Part shown: piece after piece, positions 27,132 through 34,907 of the stretch | Position numbering within the stretch: position 1 is the stretch's first letter | Layout: every line of letters starts with the position of its first letter | Assembly (NCBI RefSeq): GCF_016735595.1 | Contig: NZ_JAERRB010000011.1 | Location: forward strand, 186,001-250,000 | DNA: 64,000 nt | Origin: Chryseolinea lacunae | Lineage (GTDB): Bacteria; Bacteroidota; Bacteroidia; Cytophagales; Cyclobacteriaceae | Direction of reading: 5' to 3' | The notes under the pieces: model-generated | The model's input: only the letters and a program-made list of their open reading frames with translations | Told to the model about the DNA's origin: nothing | The model's database searches: none | Position numbers and translations under genes: made by a program

Positions 27132-27453
27132 GCCTTTCTTTTTTTAGTTTTTCGATATAGGTCTCCATTGCATCCAATTTGCTTTCCCAATGCCTGCGAT
27201 ACTGCTCCACCCATTGGGCCACTTCACCAAGCTGATCCAGCTGCGCTTCACAAAACCGGTCACGGCCCTGTTGCCTGATCGTCACAAGTCCGCAGTCGAT
27301 AAGGATTTTTACATGCAGCGAAATGGCCTGGCGACTCACCTCAAATTTTTCGGCAATAGCATTCACGTTGTGAGGTTCGGTGGCAATCATGTTGATGATG
27401 GCCCGCCGTGTGGGGTCGGCAATGGCCTGATAGACGTCGCGTCTGGCTTTCAT
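27112..27453 (-). CDS. ArsR/SmtB-type winged-helix regulator
   Basis: This 113-residue regulator shows MKARRDVYQAIADPTRRAII, AIAEKFEVSRQAISLHVKIL and the wing segment VTIRQQGRDRFCEA. It lacks the CxC metal site, as is usual for the group paired with SRPBCC proteins. An upstream in-frame start at 27504 exists but falls inside the promoter-operator region, so the ATG at 27453 is preferred. It heads the operon with the SRPBCC and hydrolase genes and probably controls it through the two repeats just upstream. Confidence 0.92.
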   Translation of the reverse strand: MKARRDVYQAIADPTRRAIINMIATEPHNVNAIAEKFEVSRQAISLHVKILIDCGLVTIRQQGRDRFCEAQLDQLGEVAQWVEQYRRHWESKLDAMETYIEKLKKERHGKRKK

Positions 27454-27458
27454 AATAG

Positions 27459-27505
27459 GCAAGTAGGTGCTTGCGAATATATAAGCAAGTAAATGCTTGC
27501 GCAAA
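27459..27505 (-). promoter_or_regulatory. Promoter with two inverted-repeat operators
   Basis: Two 16-nt sites of the form GCAAGTAnnTGCTTGC lie at 27459-27474 and 27485-27500, 26 nt apart. On the minus strand a TTTG box (27502-27505) and a TATATTCG box (27474-27481, one mismatch to TAnnTTTG) are 20 nt apart. One site fills the spacer and the other covers the probable transcription start. This looks like repression by the ArsR-type protein encoded directly downstream. Confidence 0.75.
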
Positions 27506-27543
27506 TTTTTGTATGAAAATATTTCCGGTGTGGGCGGCGGGCG

Positions 27544-28851
27544 TTACCGCGACAGCATCCAGGTCAGATATTTCTCAAGCTGCGACACGGCGTAGTAGGG
27601 GAGGTTGAGCAGGGAAAACGATTTGCCGTTTGGGGTAACGACGTCGGCAACGGAAACTTCGCCGGCATAGAAACGAACCGCGAGGTCATGCGGCGTGGCA
27701 TCCATAAATTGATGAAGCGAACGCAGGGTTCCGGTAGTGCCCGATTTCACTTCAATGGGAATGAGCCGGCCTTCAAACGGAAACAGATAGTCAACTTCGG
27801 CAACGGATGTCTTTTTTTCACGGACCCAGAAGTGCAATGCGCTGAGTGCGTCGTGTTGAAATGCAAGCAGCTCCTGGCCAATCATGTGTTCAATCATGTT
27901 TCCCTGATATACTTTGTTGAGATCGTCTGTACTTAAAATTTCTTTTTGAATGGCGGCGAAATAATTCATCAGCCCTGTGTCCAGCACATGAAGGCGGGGT
28001 GACTTCTTCAGGTCAGGCAGCAGCGGGAGAGTATACCCGGTGTCGGGGAACACAAGATAAAGGAGCAGTGCTTTTTGTAACGCACGCAACGCTTCTCCCA
28101 TGTCTCTGGATCCGTAACTTGAGTTCCCGAAGCCTTGATATTTGATGCGCTTTCCGGCCTGGGCAAACGACGCGCGGATGGCGTGTCGTATGATCTGCAT
28201 CTGTGAATCATTGCGCGCATATTTTTCAACATCGTCGATGTAGGACGTGAGCAACGAATCGTAAATCGGCGCGAGCGACACCAGGTCCTTGTTTGTGCTG
28301 TAGTGCTGCACGGCTTCCGGCATGCCGCCAATCAGCGCGTAGGTGTGAAATAACGCCAGCAACTTCCGGTGCGCAAACGACTCGGCCGGCACATGTTGAA
28401 GTTGTTCGCGCGCGGCCGTTTCATTCATGGCCGAAAGAAATTCGGGGAACGATGCCGGGCGCAACACCTTGTATTCGACCCGCCCCACGGGGAAGCTGAC
28501 GTTTTTATTGAACAATGTTTCTAACATGCTCCCCGCGGCAATCACGGCGATGTCGGGAGCCTCCTCGTGGAAATAACGCAGAATGTTCATGGCCTCGGGA
28601 GCCGCCTGAATTTCGTCTATGAACAAAAGCGTATACTGCCTTTGGGAGAGACTTTTATTTTTCAAAAAGAATACGGCCTGCAGCAACACCGCTATGGTGG
28701 TGAACTGTTCGAAAGGCTGTCGGTCGTCGGGCAGCTCCAGGTTCAAATAGATGTATTGCTCGAAGCTCGCGGCAAACTGGGTGACCACGGTAGTCTTCCC
28801 CGCTGCACTTGCTTCGCTGCTGGATGAATACAACAAATTGGTGAAAAGCAT
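27544..28851 (-). pseudogene. DUF4143-type AAA ATPase, 5' end replaced
   Basis: From about 28800 leftwards the frame encodes a typical ATPase of the ATP-binding/DUF4143 group: AGKTTVVTQFAASFEQYIYL, Walker B TLLFIDEIQAAPEAM, sensor-like VIAAGSMLETLF, and the C-terminal nuclease-like region VDYLFPFEGRLIPIEVKSGT. The family normally has about 35 residues and a full GxxxxGKT loop before this point. Here the first Gly of Walker A is replaced (SEASAAGKTT), and the upstream codons read the antisense of a membrane-protein gene. An ATG at 28851 could still start a product of about 435 residues, but its P-loop would be defective. Confidence 0.7.
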
Positions 28852-28990
28852 CCTGGAGCTGAAAGAGCAGAAGACTACAAAAGATTTTCTATTCTGGGCA
28901 TTGGGCGGGACTGCCGCGCTAATTGTCGGGTACCTGGTGTATGATAATCGTGCATCGTTAAAAAAGCAGATCAACGCATTGGACAAATAA
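28808..28990 (+). pseudogene. Membrane protein fragment, 5' end missing
   Basis: The frame encodes a helix LLDEYNKLVKSILELKEQKT, then a membrane span FLFWALGGTAALIVGYLVY, then a basic tail RASLKKQINALDK. There is no ATG before the conserved-looking part, and the upstream sequence belongs to the opposite-strand ATPase gene. It is the first in a row of small membrane proteins reading right. A GTG at 28841 could start a 49-residue product. Confidence 0.5.
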
Positions 28991-29000
28991 AATTTCAACT

Positions 29001-29336
29001 ATGAACATAGCAACATTAGGCGATGCAACAAGTGTCGCCACCACCGCGCCGGCCACGACCAACTGGATGGACAAATTGAACAACGTCATCACCAAAGTGG
29101 TGCAACCGGCAACGAACGTTTACACCCAAATAAAAACGGGTAATAACGCTACATCACAGCAGCCGGCCGCGCCTGCGAATCCATGGGTGACAAACCCCGA
29201 TCCCAACCCTACACCGGGTACACCCGCGCCGGCCGCAGAAAGCAACACGTTGAAATATGTGATGATTGCGGGCGGTGTCGCACTGGCGGGCATTGCTACC
29301 TATTTCGTCGTTTCAAGTTCTAAGAAGAAAAAGTAA
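29001..29336 (+). CDS. Small membrane protein with Pro-rich linker and poly-Lys end
   Basis: This 111-residue protein has an Ala/Thr-rich N terminus, an amphipathic segment (NWMDKLNNVITKVVQPATNV), a Pro/Asn-rich linker (about 55-78), a single C-terminal membrane span (LKYVMIAGGVALAGIATYFV) and the tail SSSKKKK. The tail would stay in the cytoplasm. There is no signal peptide. It starts 10 nt after the previous gene and its stop overlaps the next start. Family not recognised; the design resembles small virion membrane proteins. Confidence 0.65.
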   Translation: MNIATLGDATSVATTAPATTNWMDKLNNVITKVVQPATNVYTQIKTGNNATSQQPAAPANPWVTNPDPNPTPGTPAPAAESNTLKYVMIAGGVALAGIATYFVVSSSKKKK

Positions 29337-29557
29337 TGCACGGTTTAGGACTTACACCACTGGAATGTCAGCGGGCCTTCAGTGCAGGCGACATCAACTA
29401 TTGGAAAGCTGCGGGCTGTGCCGGCAGCTTAGAAAACAATGCGTTGGTTGCCTCCAAAAAACAGGAGCTCGACGGGAAGACGGTGGCCATTATGGTCGGT
29501 GGGGTTTTGTTCACCGGGTTACTTATATATTTCGTTTCATCTCCATCAAAAAAATAA
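29336..29557 (+). CDS. Small single-span membrane protein, basic end
   Basis: This 73-residue protein begins MHGLGLTPLECQRAFSAGDI, with two Cys in the soluble part (LECQ and AAGCAG), followed by one membrane span (VAIMVGGVLFTGLLIYFV) and SSPSKK. The ending is nearly the same design as in the preceding protein. It overlaps that gene by one nucleotide and is 5 nt from the next. Function unknown. Confidence 0.65.
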   Translation: MHGLGLTPLECQRAFSAGDINYWKAAGCAGSLENNALVASKKQELDGKTVAIMVGGVLFTGLLIYFVSSPSKK

Positions 29558-29562
29558 AGGGC

Positions 29563-30015
29563 ATGGGAAAAGCAGTAGTGTTAGTTGTGGGCGCAGGTCT
29601 TGCCGGTGGCATCATCTGGTACCTCTACAAAAAGAATCAAACGCCGGCCGTTCAGAATACAGCGACCACACCGGCAGGACCGGCAGCCACCGCGCCCGGA
29701 ACGCCTGCGGTGAATTCAAGCGGTGTTGTGCCGGTAAAACAAACACTTTGGAAAGACCCGGATGGTCATATTTTTGAAATGACTGCCACAGAGAACAAAT
29801 ACGGGAAACTTGTGAAAGTGGATGGTAAAGATTCTGTCTACGTTTCGGAGCTGAAGCAGGGGCCAGATGGATATATTTCAATCATAGGCATTCACTCGGG
29901 GCTGCGAATGAGCTTTGAAAAGCCCGGACCGTATCGATTCAAAGGCGACTGGCAAAAGGGAGGACTTTTGAGTGGTCTACACGGCCTTGGTGCCGGTGCG
30001 TATCTGTTGAGTTAA
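29563..30015 (+). CDS. Membrane-anchored protein with C-terminal domain
   Basis: This 150-residue protein has an N-terminal membrane span (MGKAVVLVVGAGLAGGIIWY) followed by LYKKNQ, a Pro/Ala/Thr-rich linker (about 27-60) and a C-terminal domain of about 90 residues (LWKDPDGHIFEMTATENKYG to the end, finishing LHGLGAGAYLLS). The topology is the mirror image of the two preceding genes. ATG 29563 is chosen; the longer frame from 29266 overlaps two genes. No family recognised. Confidence 0.65.
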   Translation: MGKAVVLVVGAGLAGGIIWYLYKKNQTPAVQNTATTPAGPAATAPGTPAVNSSGVVPVKQTLWKDPDGHIFEMTATENKYGKLVKVDGKDSVYVSELKQGPDGYISIIGIHSGLRMSFEKPGPYRFKGDWQKGGLLSGLHGLGAGAYLLS

Positions 30016-30256
30016 CATGAAGGGTTCAGGGTGGTAGTGTCCGAAGCGTGCTATGTGTAAGAACATAGACCTGAACGGGTGGCCTATACGTTAGGGAAGG
30101 AAACTCGCACTATCCTGAAGCCCTTCACCAAATCCATACCGTTTTTCTCCTTTTCTTTCTTAATAAAAGCCATTATGTGGTTTTTTTTCCACAATTTAGA
30201 TATGTAAAGTGTTGGCAGCTAGAAAAAGGACTACTCTCCACTAATCAAAAGAGACG
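30016..30256. other. Intergenic region with possible RNA structure
   Basis: No gene is supported. GGTTCAGGGTGGTAGTG near 30023 is loosely complementary to CACTATCCTGAAGCCC near 30108, which could bring the two ends together; this may be a terminator for the membrane-protein row. Composition becomes AT-rich from here on. Confidence 0.3.
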
Positions 30257-30649
30257 ATGAGCGAAGTAACAGTGCAAATTCTTCGTACCCTCACGGGGGC
30301 AAACAGTAGTTTCAAATCTACGGTTTTGAAAGGCCTTGGGGGCCTTATTATGATACTAGTCGTTGCCCTTTTTGGCATCCTATATTTAAAGGGTCCGGAG
30401 TGGCTATTGATATCAGTGTTCATTTTTCTCGGACTAGCAATTCTAATATTCATGGGTGCGTATCTTTATTGCTTGCACAAGGATCCGAACCTCCTTAGGA
30501 GCGAAAGGCATACTGAACAGATGATAGCATTCGAAAAAGGCTATCAAGGCGACAGCCTTAGCGGATTTAGCAAGATAGCTCCTTCGCCAACGCAAACGAG
30601 AATAGGATCGATCGCAAATCAAACTGATATTAAAACCAATGAGGACTAG
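30257..30649 (+). CDS. Two-span membrane protein of unknown function
   Basis: This 130-residue protein has a short soluble N terminus, two adjacent membrane spans (GGLIMILVVALFGILYL at about 27-45 and LISVFIFLGLAILIFMGAYL at about 51-70) and a soluble C terminus (RSERHTEQMIAFEKGYQG, then Ser/Thr-rich). No family recognised. The gene lies in the AT-rich part of the island between the membrane-protein row and the recombinase. Confidence 0.55.
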   Translation: MSEVTVQILRTLTGANSSFKSTVLKGLGGLIMILVVALFGILYLKGPEWLLISVFIFLGLAILIFMGAYLYCLHKDPNLLRSERHTEQMIAFEKGYQGDSLSGFSKIAPSPTQTRIGSIANQTDIKTNED

Positions 30650-30689
30650 GTTCATTGTTTCAATTTCTCAATCAATAGGCCAGAACAAA

Positions 30690-30950
30690 ATGGATATTGA
30701 ATTTGCAAATTTCCTGACGACGTTAGGTTGTGGGTTTTGGCATTGGATACCTGGCACATGGTTGATTATTATTCATCAGGCTATGACAGTGCACGAGATA
30801 TCTCAGAATATCAAGCAATATTTTCCGGGTGTCCAATTTATGGTCCATACTGTTAACGGAAATGAAGCCTGGCTTCTTAACGGATTTGGCGATTCAGCTG
30901 CCCCCAGCCCTGCCGGAAAGTGGTTGCTTGAAATCTGGTCCCCACAATAG
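30690..30950 (+). CDS. Hypothetical protein
   Basis: This 86-residue protein reads MDIEFANFLTTLGCGFWHWI, then a hydrophobic GTWLIIIHQAM, and a C-terminal part rich in Trp/Asn (NGNEAWLLNGFGDSAAPSPA). ATG 30690 is preferred over 30639, which overlaps the preceding gene. I do not recognise it. Its stop touches the stop of the convergent gene at 30952. Confidence 0.45.
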   Translation: MDIEFANFLTTLGCGFWHWIPGTWLIIIHQAMTVHEISQNIKQYFPGVQFMVHTVNGNEAWLLNGFGDSAAPSPAGKWLLEIWSPQ

Positions 30951-30951
30951 A

Positions 30952-31251
30952 CTACTTATATTTTATCGCTTCATATTTACCGTTGCGCGTGTCTAGGATG
31001 ATGCCATCTGCCTTTTCTTTTGCTGCAATGCTCACAGCTTTATCTACGAGGCCATCGGTACCGCGCAGGGTCATGGTTGCCGCTGTACCTGACTTTACTA
31101 CCTGGTAGGGGTTTGAAGGCTTCGAATACACAAACACGTCGATTCCGTCTATCTTATCTACAATGGCATTGGGCTGCTGCGATTGATAGGTAAATGAAAG
31201 GAGAAACATGATGGACACGATTGTCAGGATGTTGAGAACTTGATTTTTCAT
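30952..31251 (-). CDS. Secreted hypothetical protein
   Basis: This 99-residue protein begins with a signal-like helix (MKNQVLNILTIVSIMFLLSF) and has a compact soluble part (IDGIDVFVYSKPSNPYQVVK, then ADGIILDTRNGKYEAIKYK). The alternating pattern suggests a small alpha/beta fold; the ending resembles short heavy-metal-binding or YbjQ-like domains only loosely. No family assigned. It is 9 nt downstream of the next leftward gene and probably cotranscribed. Confidence 0.5.
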   Translation of the reverse strand: MKNQVLNILTIVSIMFLLSFTYQSQQPNAIVDKIDGIDVFVYSKPSNPYQVVKSGTAATMTLRGTDGLVDKAVSIAAKEKADGIILDTRNGKYEAIKYK

Positions 31252-31260
31252 ATAGTAAAT

Positions 31261-31719
31261 TTAATTGTGTGGGCTAGCAATAATGGAAAAATAGTTGCTT
31301 AGAGTTGCTCCTTGCACAACTACGCCCTCCAGACGTTTAATTTCCCAATTTGTGTCCTTTTCGTAATCGATCCAATGATATTCCGAAGTTGCAACCAATC
31401 TACTATTGAAGTCTCTGATAAATTCATTTATCAATTCCTTTTCAACCAATATACCAACGCTAACACATTTGTTTTCAGCGAAAGACAATGCCAATAGATC
31501 TAGAACAATATCTTCCCCATCTCTATCTCCCGAATCAATGCCGTACAATTGAAGTGTCTCATATTCCGCAATTAGTGAGGCGCCTTCTAAGCTGAGGAAT
31601 TTTTTTTTTGCTACGTCCTTAGGTAGCCCGAAAAAAGTGGTGACTTCAAGTTGGCCAAAACAGTAACCAATTGAAGTGATCCACACAAAAAACGCTAGAA
31701 CTGATTTCGCAGCTTTCAT
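31261..31719 (-). CDS. Secreted hypothetical protein
   Basis: This 152-residue protein has a signal peptide (MKAAKSVLAFFVWITSIGYC before FGQ) and a soluble domain with LPKDVAKKKFLSLEGASLIA, EDIVLDLLALSFAENKCVSV and a C-terminal VVVQGATLSNYFSIIAS. The start at 31719 is fixed by the signal peptide; the in-frame extension to 31761 reaches towards the recombinase gene. No family recognised. AT-rich like its neighbours. Confidence 0.5.
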   Translation of the reverse strand: MKAAKSVLAFFVWITSIGYCFGQLEVTTFFGLPKDVAKKKFLSLEGASLIAEYETLQLYGIDSGDRDGEDIVLDLLALSFAENKCVSVGILVEKELINEFIRDFNSRLVATSEYHWIDYEKDTNWEIKRLEGVVVQGATLSNYFSIIASPHN

Positions 31720-31777
31720 TTTTAATCTGTTGGTGATTGATTGCAGAATTAATTTACACAAAAATTCACTTTGGATT

Positions 31778-33039
31778 CTAAATCGGGCCCTTCCATTGAT
31801 TCAGCTGAACGAAGTCATCGAGCACGCCCAAGTCCCGAAGGTACGTGTTGGTTTGCTCGATTGACTGGTGCCGGCACTGCGCCTGCACTAGCTTGATGTC
31901 CTTGGTGGCCTTGTAGAGCGCGATGGCGCCCGTGTGTTTGAAGCTATAGAGCGTGTAGTTGGGAGATTTATCTTGTAGAATCCCAGCGCTCTTATAACGG
32001 GCGCTATTGACTTATAGAAGAAACTCTTTCCGACAGGTGAGGGGCCGGGATTGTGAGGTTTTGATTTTCGCCCCCATCCCCCGTGGAACCCGTTGTTTGA
32101 GAAAAGGTAGCACGACGGCGGGAATTCCATAATCCTACGCTCCTGGAGGATAGCGGCAAAGGCGTCGTTGATGCCCACATATTGTTCGATGCCGGTTTTG
32201 GCCGTTTCGTCCCGGAACAAAATTCGTCGCTTCTCTAAATCGATGTGCCCCACCTGCAGGAAGCGCATCTCTTCGGGACGGGCCAGCGTGTAATACATCA
32301 CCTGAATAAAAAACACCAGGTGGTGTTCCCCTGCCTTCACCAGGGCGGCGCGGATCTGCGCCAGCTGTTCGTCGGTATAGGCCGCGTGCATGCGCGTGGT
32401 GGTGCTGAGCATTTTAATAGCGGCAACCGGATTTTTCCCTTTGAAAAGGTTCCTGTCGCGATCGATCAGCACGGCCATGACCGCATGAAAAGACGCCCGG
32501 TGTCCGTTGTAGGTTTTGTTGGCGACATCCCGCACCTGCTTCAGGTAGTCAAAATACATGCGCATGAACGCCGCGTTTACCTCCCGAAGCTTGTAGTCCT
32601 GACTTAATTTTTGATGCTGAAGGAATTCCACCACCGTGGTGCGCAGGGATGCGTATGCCTTAACGCTGTTGGCGCGAAGGTCTTCCACATCGCGTTTGTA
32701 GGCCGACACGTAGTCGATCGCCTTCAGCACGGTGAAGTGTTTAAAATCGAATTCGAGAATCTTTGGCGCCGGTTCAAGGCTTTCGGTATGCCAGTCGTCA
32801 AAAAGCAGGGAGTTTATTTCCGCAATGGCCTGGTGGGCGAAGATGGTGCGCAAGTCGGGGTTTTCGATCGCGGCCAGCTCGGCGTGCAGCACGCGGCGGC
32901 GGATCAGTTTTTGGTTGAGACTGTCGGTGGTGTAGAAAACGATGTACCAGGGATTTTTTTCCGAAGACACGAGGGCAGCCTTTCGGTAGAGGAAACCGGA
33001 ACGGGACTTTAGTGGGGTTCTTGGTCGCTTATCTGACAA
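31778..33039 (-). pseudogene. Tyrosine recombinase (integrase), frameshifted
   Basis: The frame from about 33039 encodes an N-terminal SAM-like core-binding domain and the start of the catalytic domain, including the first catalytic Arg in YTLARPEEMRFLQVG. At about 31971 (AAGATAAA where AAGGATAAA would keep frame) it shifts. In the next frame the domain continues with SFKHTGAIALYKATKDIKLV, QCRHQSIEQ and the catalytic Tyr in NTYLRDLG, to a TAG at 31778. So the Arg and the His-x-x-Arg/Tyr box are in different frames. TTG 33039 is a guess for the start, since frames further up run through the tRNA. One missing G explains the break. Confidence 0.8.
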
Positions 33040-33070
33040 TGCTAACTGACCGAAGTTTTTAAGGGAAGAA

Positions 33071-33105
33071 AAAAACAGCGAATCAAATCTGAATTCGCTG
33101 TTTTT
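33071..33105 (-). terminator. Terminator after tRNA-Pro
   Basis: A stem of about 13 nt (AACAGCGAATTC-type arms) flanked by A and T runs lies 6 nt beyond the tRNA 3' end. It ends in a T run in the tRNA direction and looks bidirectional. It separates the tRNA from the recombinase gene. Confidence 0.8.
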
Positions 33106-33110
33106 ATGTG

Positions 33111-33184
33111 TCGGGGCGGCCAGATTCGAACTGACGACCTCTTGGTCCCAAACCAAGCGCGATACCGGGCTACGCTACGCCCCG
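33111..33184 (-). tRNA. tRNA-Pro (UGG)
   Basis: The 74-nt sequence folds as a cloverleaf: acceptor arms CGGGGCG and CGCCCCG with discriminator A, anticodon stem CTTGG/CCAAG with loop TTTGGGA giving anticodon TGG, and T-loop GTTCGAATC. CCA is not encoded. The recombinase gene lies just past its 3' end, a common integration site for tyrosine recombinases. Confidence 0.95.
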
Positions 33185-33199
33185 AACATTTTGGGACCG

Positions 33200-33207
33200 C
33201 AAAGATA
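33200..33207 (-). promoter_or_regulatory. -7 box of tRNA-Pro, TATCTTTG
   Basis: On the minus strand TATCTTTG matches TAnnTTTG exactly and lies 15 nt before the tRNA 5' end. A weak TTAG-like -33 box is upstream. Confidence 0.65.
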
Positions 33208-33361
33208 CGTTTAATAGCTTGAGGTCCTAATGTGCGCGTCTAAATTTTCTGTTTTTTATGAAGTATTAACCGAAGCACTCTCAAAATGGAGCCAGGATGT
33301 TTTTAAACGTAGCGCAGGAAGAATGTACCCATCGCGTTGAGCGATTACGCGAAGTGGAGCG

Positions 33362-33859
33362 CTAACATTTTTTCAACTCGTCTTCCATGTTCTTCTTAAA
33401 CTCGTGGTTCGCCGCTGCCTCGTCGATGGAGTGTGACTGCTGAAGGCTTTCTTCCTTCTTGGCATATTCGCTGAGATGGGCGTAGTATTTTTTGATGACC
33501 TTCAGTTCGTCTTCCGTCATGTTCTCAACGCTCACCAACCGGTTGCTTGCAAACTCATGGGCCGCCACCAGTTCATTCAGTTTAAGCTGGATGGCCAGCG
33601 AATCTTTGTTTTGAGATTTCTGAATAAGAAACACCATAAGAAAGGTGACGATGGTGGTGCCCGTGTTGATCACCAGTTGCCATTGTTCCGAATAGTGAAA
33701 CACCGGCCCGGTAACAGCCCAAAGCAACACCAGCGTGAAGGCCACAATAAACGCCGGCGTGCTTCCTGCGGCAGAGGTAACGGCGCCCGAGAATTTCTCG
33801 AAGAAACTCTTTTTACCCACGTTGACCTCGTTCGGTTTTTTATCCTGCTTGATGTCCAT
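33362..33859 (-). CDS. Low-affinity iron permease family protein
   Basis: This 165-residue protein has a basic N terminus, the segment FFEKFSGAVTSAAGSTPAFI, two membrane spans (FIVAFTLVLLWAVTGPVF and LVINTGTTIVTFLMVFLI) and the conserved follow-on QKSQNKDSLAIQLKLNELVA. This is the bacterial low-affinity iron permease (PF04120) pattern, named after yeast Fet4; transport by the small bacterial version is unproven. The last 60 residues are a charged helical tail. Confidence 0.88.
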   Translation of the reverse strand: MDIKQDKKPNEVNVGKKSFFEKFSGAVTSAAGSTPAFIVAFTLVLLWAVTGPVFHYSEQWQLVINTGTTIVTFLMVFLIQKSQNKDSLAIQLKLNELVAAHEFASNRLVSVENMTEDELKVIKKYYAHLSEYAKKEESLQQSHSIDEAAANHEFKKNMEDELKKC

Positions 33860-34069
33860 ATGAATTTACTTCCGTCATGTGACCGGATCGGATTGTCGGA
33901 TTGCAAACTTGATGCCCGCTTCTTCCTTGAATGTTTACCATGCAGAAAAGGCGCAGTGTTTGCAATGATGTAAACAGGTTGGAAGTGGCGATCTCTCGCG
34001 GTTCCTGAAACGGCGGCGATTAATGCATGACCAGGTCAGAACATAGACATGAACGGACATGTGATGAGG

Positions 34070-34077
34070 TATATTTG
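34070..34077 (+). promoter_or_regulatory. Candidate -7 box, TATATTTG
   Basis: TATATTTG matches the Bacteroidota -7 consensus. It lies about 120 nt before the DUF892 gene start, which would leave a long leader. The -33 element is unclear. Confidence 0.4.
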
Positions 34078-34196
34078 TGTATAAATTCCGCTATAACCTG
34101 TTGAAGTTTTTCCACAACGGTCGCCCCACAAGGATGATAATTCCACGTTTGACAACGGTTTCCAAAGGGCACGAAATTTGGGATGCTGCAACCCAT

Positions 34197-34739
34197 ATGA
34201 AAAACTTCCCACAGAACATGGCCGATACGGCAGTGGTGGATCAGGACGTCCGCCTAGAGAAACTTTTCGAAGATGAACTGCGCGAAATCTATTGGACGGA
34301 GAAAGCGCTCATCAAGGTGCTTGCCCGCATGGTGCGCCAGGCCACAGCCGCCAATCTCGTGAAAGTTCTCGATGGTCACCTCGTGGAAACCGAAGAACAT
34401 GCAGCACGTGCAGAAGAAATTTTTAACGTGATCGGTAAAGACCATCGCGCCCGCAAATCCGATACCGCAGACCGCCTCATTCGCGAAGCCGACGTTCTCA
34501 CGAAAGAACGCAGAGCAGGCAACCAGCGCGATGCCGCCATACTTTTCATTCTTCAGAAAATAGAACGCTATGAAATCCTCGCCTATAAGACCATGAAGAC
34601 GTTGGCCATCACCATGGGATGCGAAAGGGCAGTGACCTTGCTCCAATATACATTGGACGAAGAAAGTGCGAACTATAAAAAACTGATGACGCTATCAGCA
34701 ACAGGCATGAACGTAGACGTCGCAGAAATTCAACCGTGA
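34197..34739 (+). CDS. DUF892 (YciE/YciF) ferritin-like protein
   Basis: This 180-residue protein has a four-helix ferritin-like pattern: LEKLFEDELREIYWTEKALI, HLVETEEHAARAEEIFNVIG and ILQKIERYEILAYKTMKTLA. Glu and His residues sit at the places that bind the di-iron site in YciF-like proteins. These proteins accumulate under osmotic or general stress. Starts further upstream are open, but the conserved part begins near VRLEKLFEDEL, so the ATG at 34197 is chosen. Confidence 0.9.
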   Translation: MKNFPQNMADTAVVDQDVRLEKLFEDELREIYWTEKALIKVLARMVRQATAANLVKVLDGHLVETEEHAARAEEIFNVIGKDHRARKSDTADRLIREADVLTKERRAGNQRDAAILFILQKIERYEILAYKTMKTLAITMGCERAVTLLQYTLDEESANYKKLMTLSATGMNVDVAEIQP

Positions 34740-34748
34740 CTTAGGTAG

Positions 34749-34907
34749 ATGAAAAGTTATACAACCCAGAAGGATCGCGTCGAGGCCAATCCCAACGTGA
34801 TGAAAGAAAAAAAGGAACCGGGCAACCCCGAGTCCTCACAACCCAAACCTGCAGTGATAACATCCCACAAGAAGCGCGTGTGGGATCCGTGCGCGCTTTA
34901 TTTCTAA
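34749..34907 (+). CDS. 52-residue charged protein
   Basis: A short frame 9 nt after the DUF892 gene starts MKSYTTQKDRVEANPNVMKE with a GGTAG sequence just before it. It is rich in Lys, Pro and Glu and looks disordered, ending KKRVWDPCALYF. It may be a small stress protein cotranscribed with its neighbour, or not a gene. Confidence 0.35.
   Translation: MKSYTTQKDRVEANPNVMKEKKEPGNPESSQPKPAVITSHKKRVWDPCALYF

Noticed and set aside
33111-33135. Second copy of the tRNA-Pro 3' end as an attachment repeat
   Set aside because: I searched by eye leftward from the recombinase to about 28 kb for the tRNA 3' end sequence and did not find a convincing copy, so element borders remain unproven.
33040-33156. 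Extension of the integrase frame through the tRNA
   Set aside because: The first residues are a translation of tRNA-Pro; the terminator also lies in between, so the real start must be downstream.
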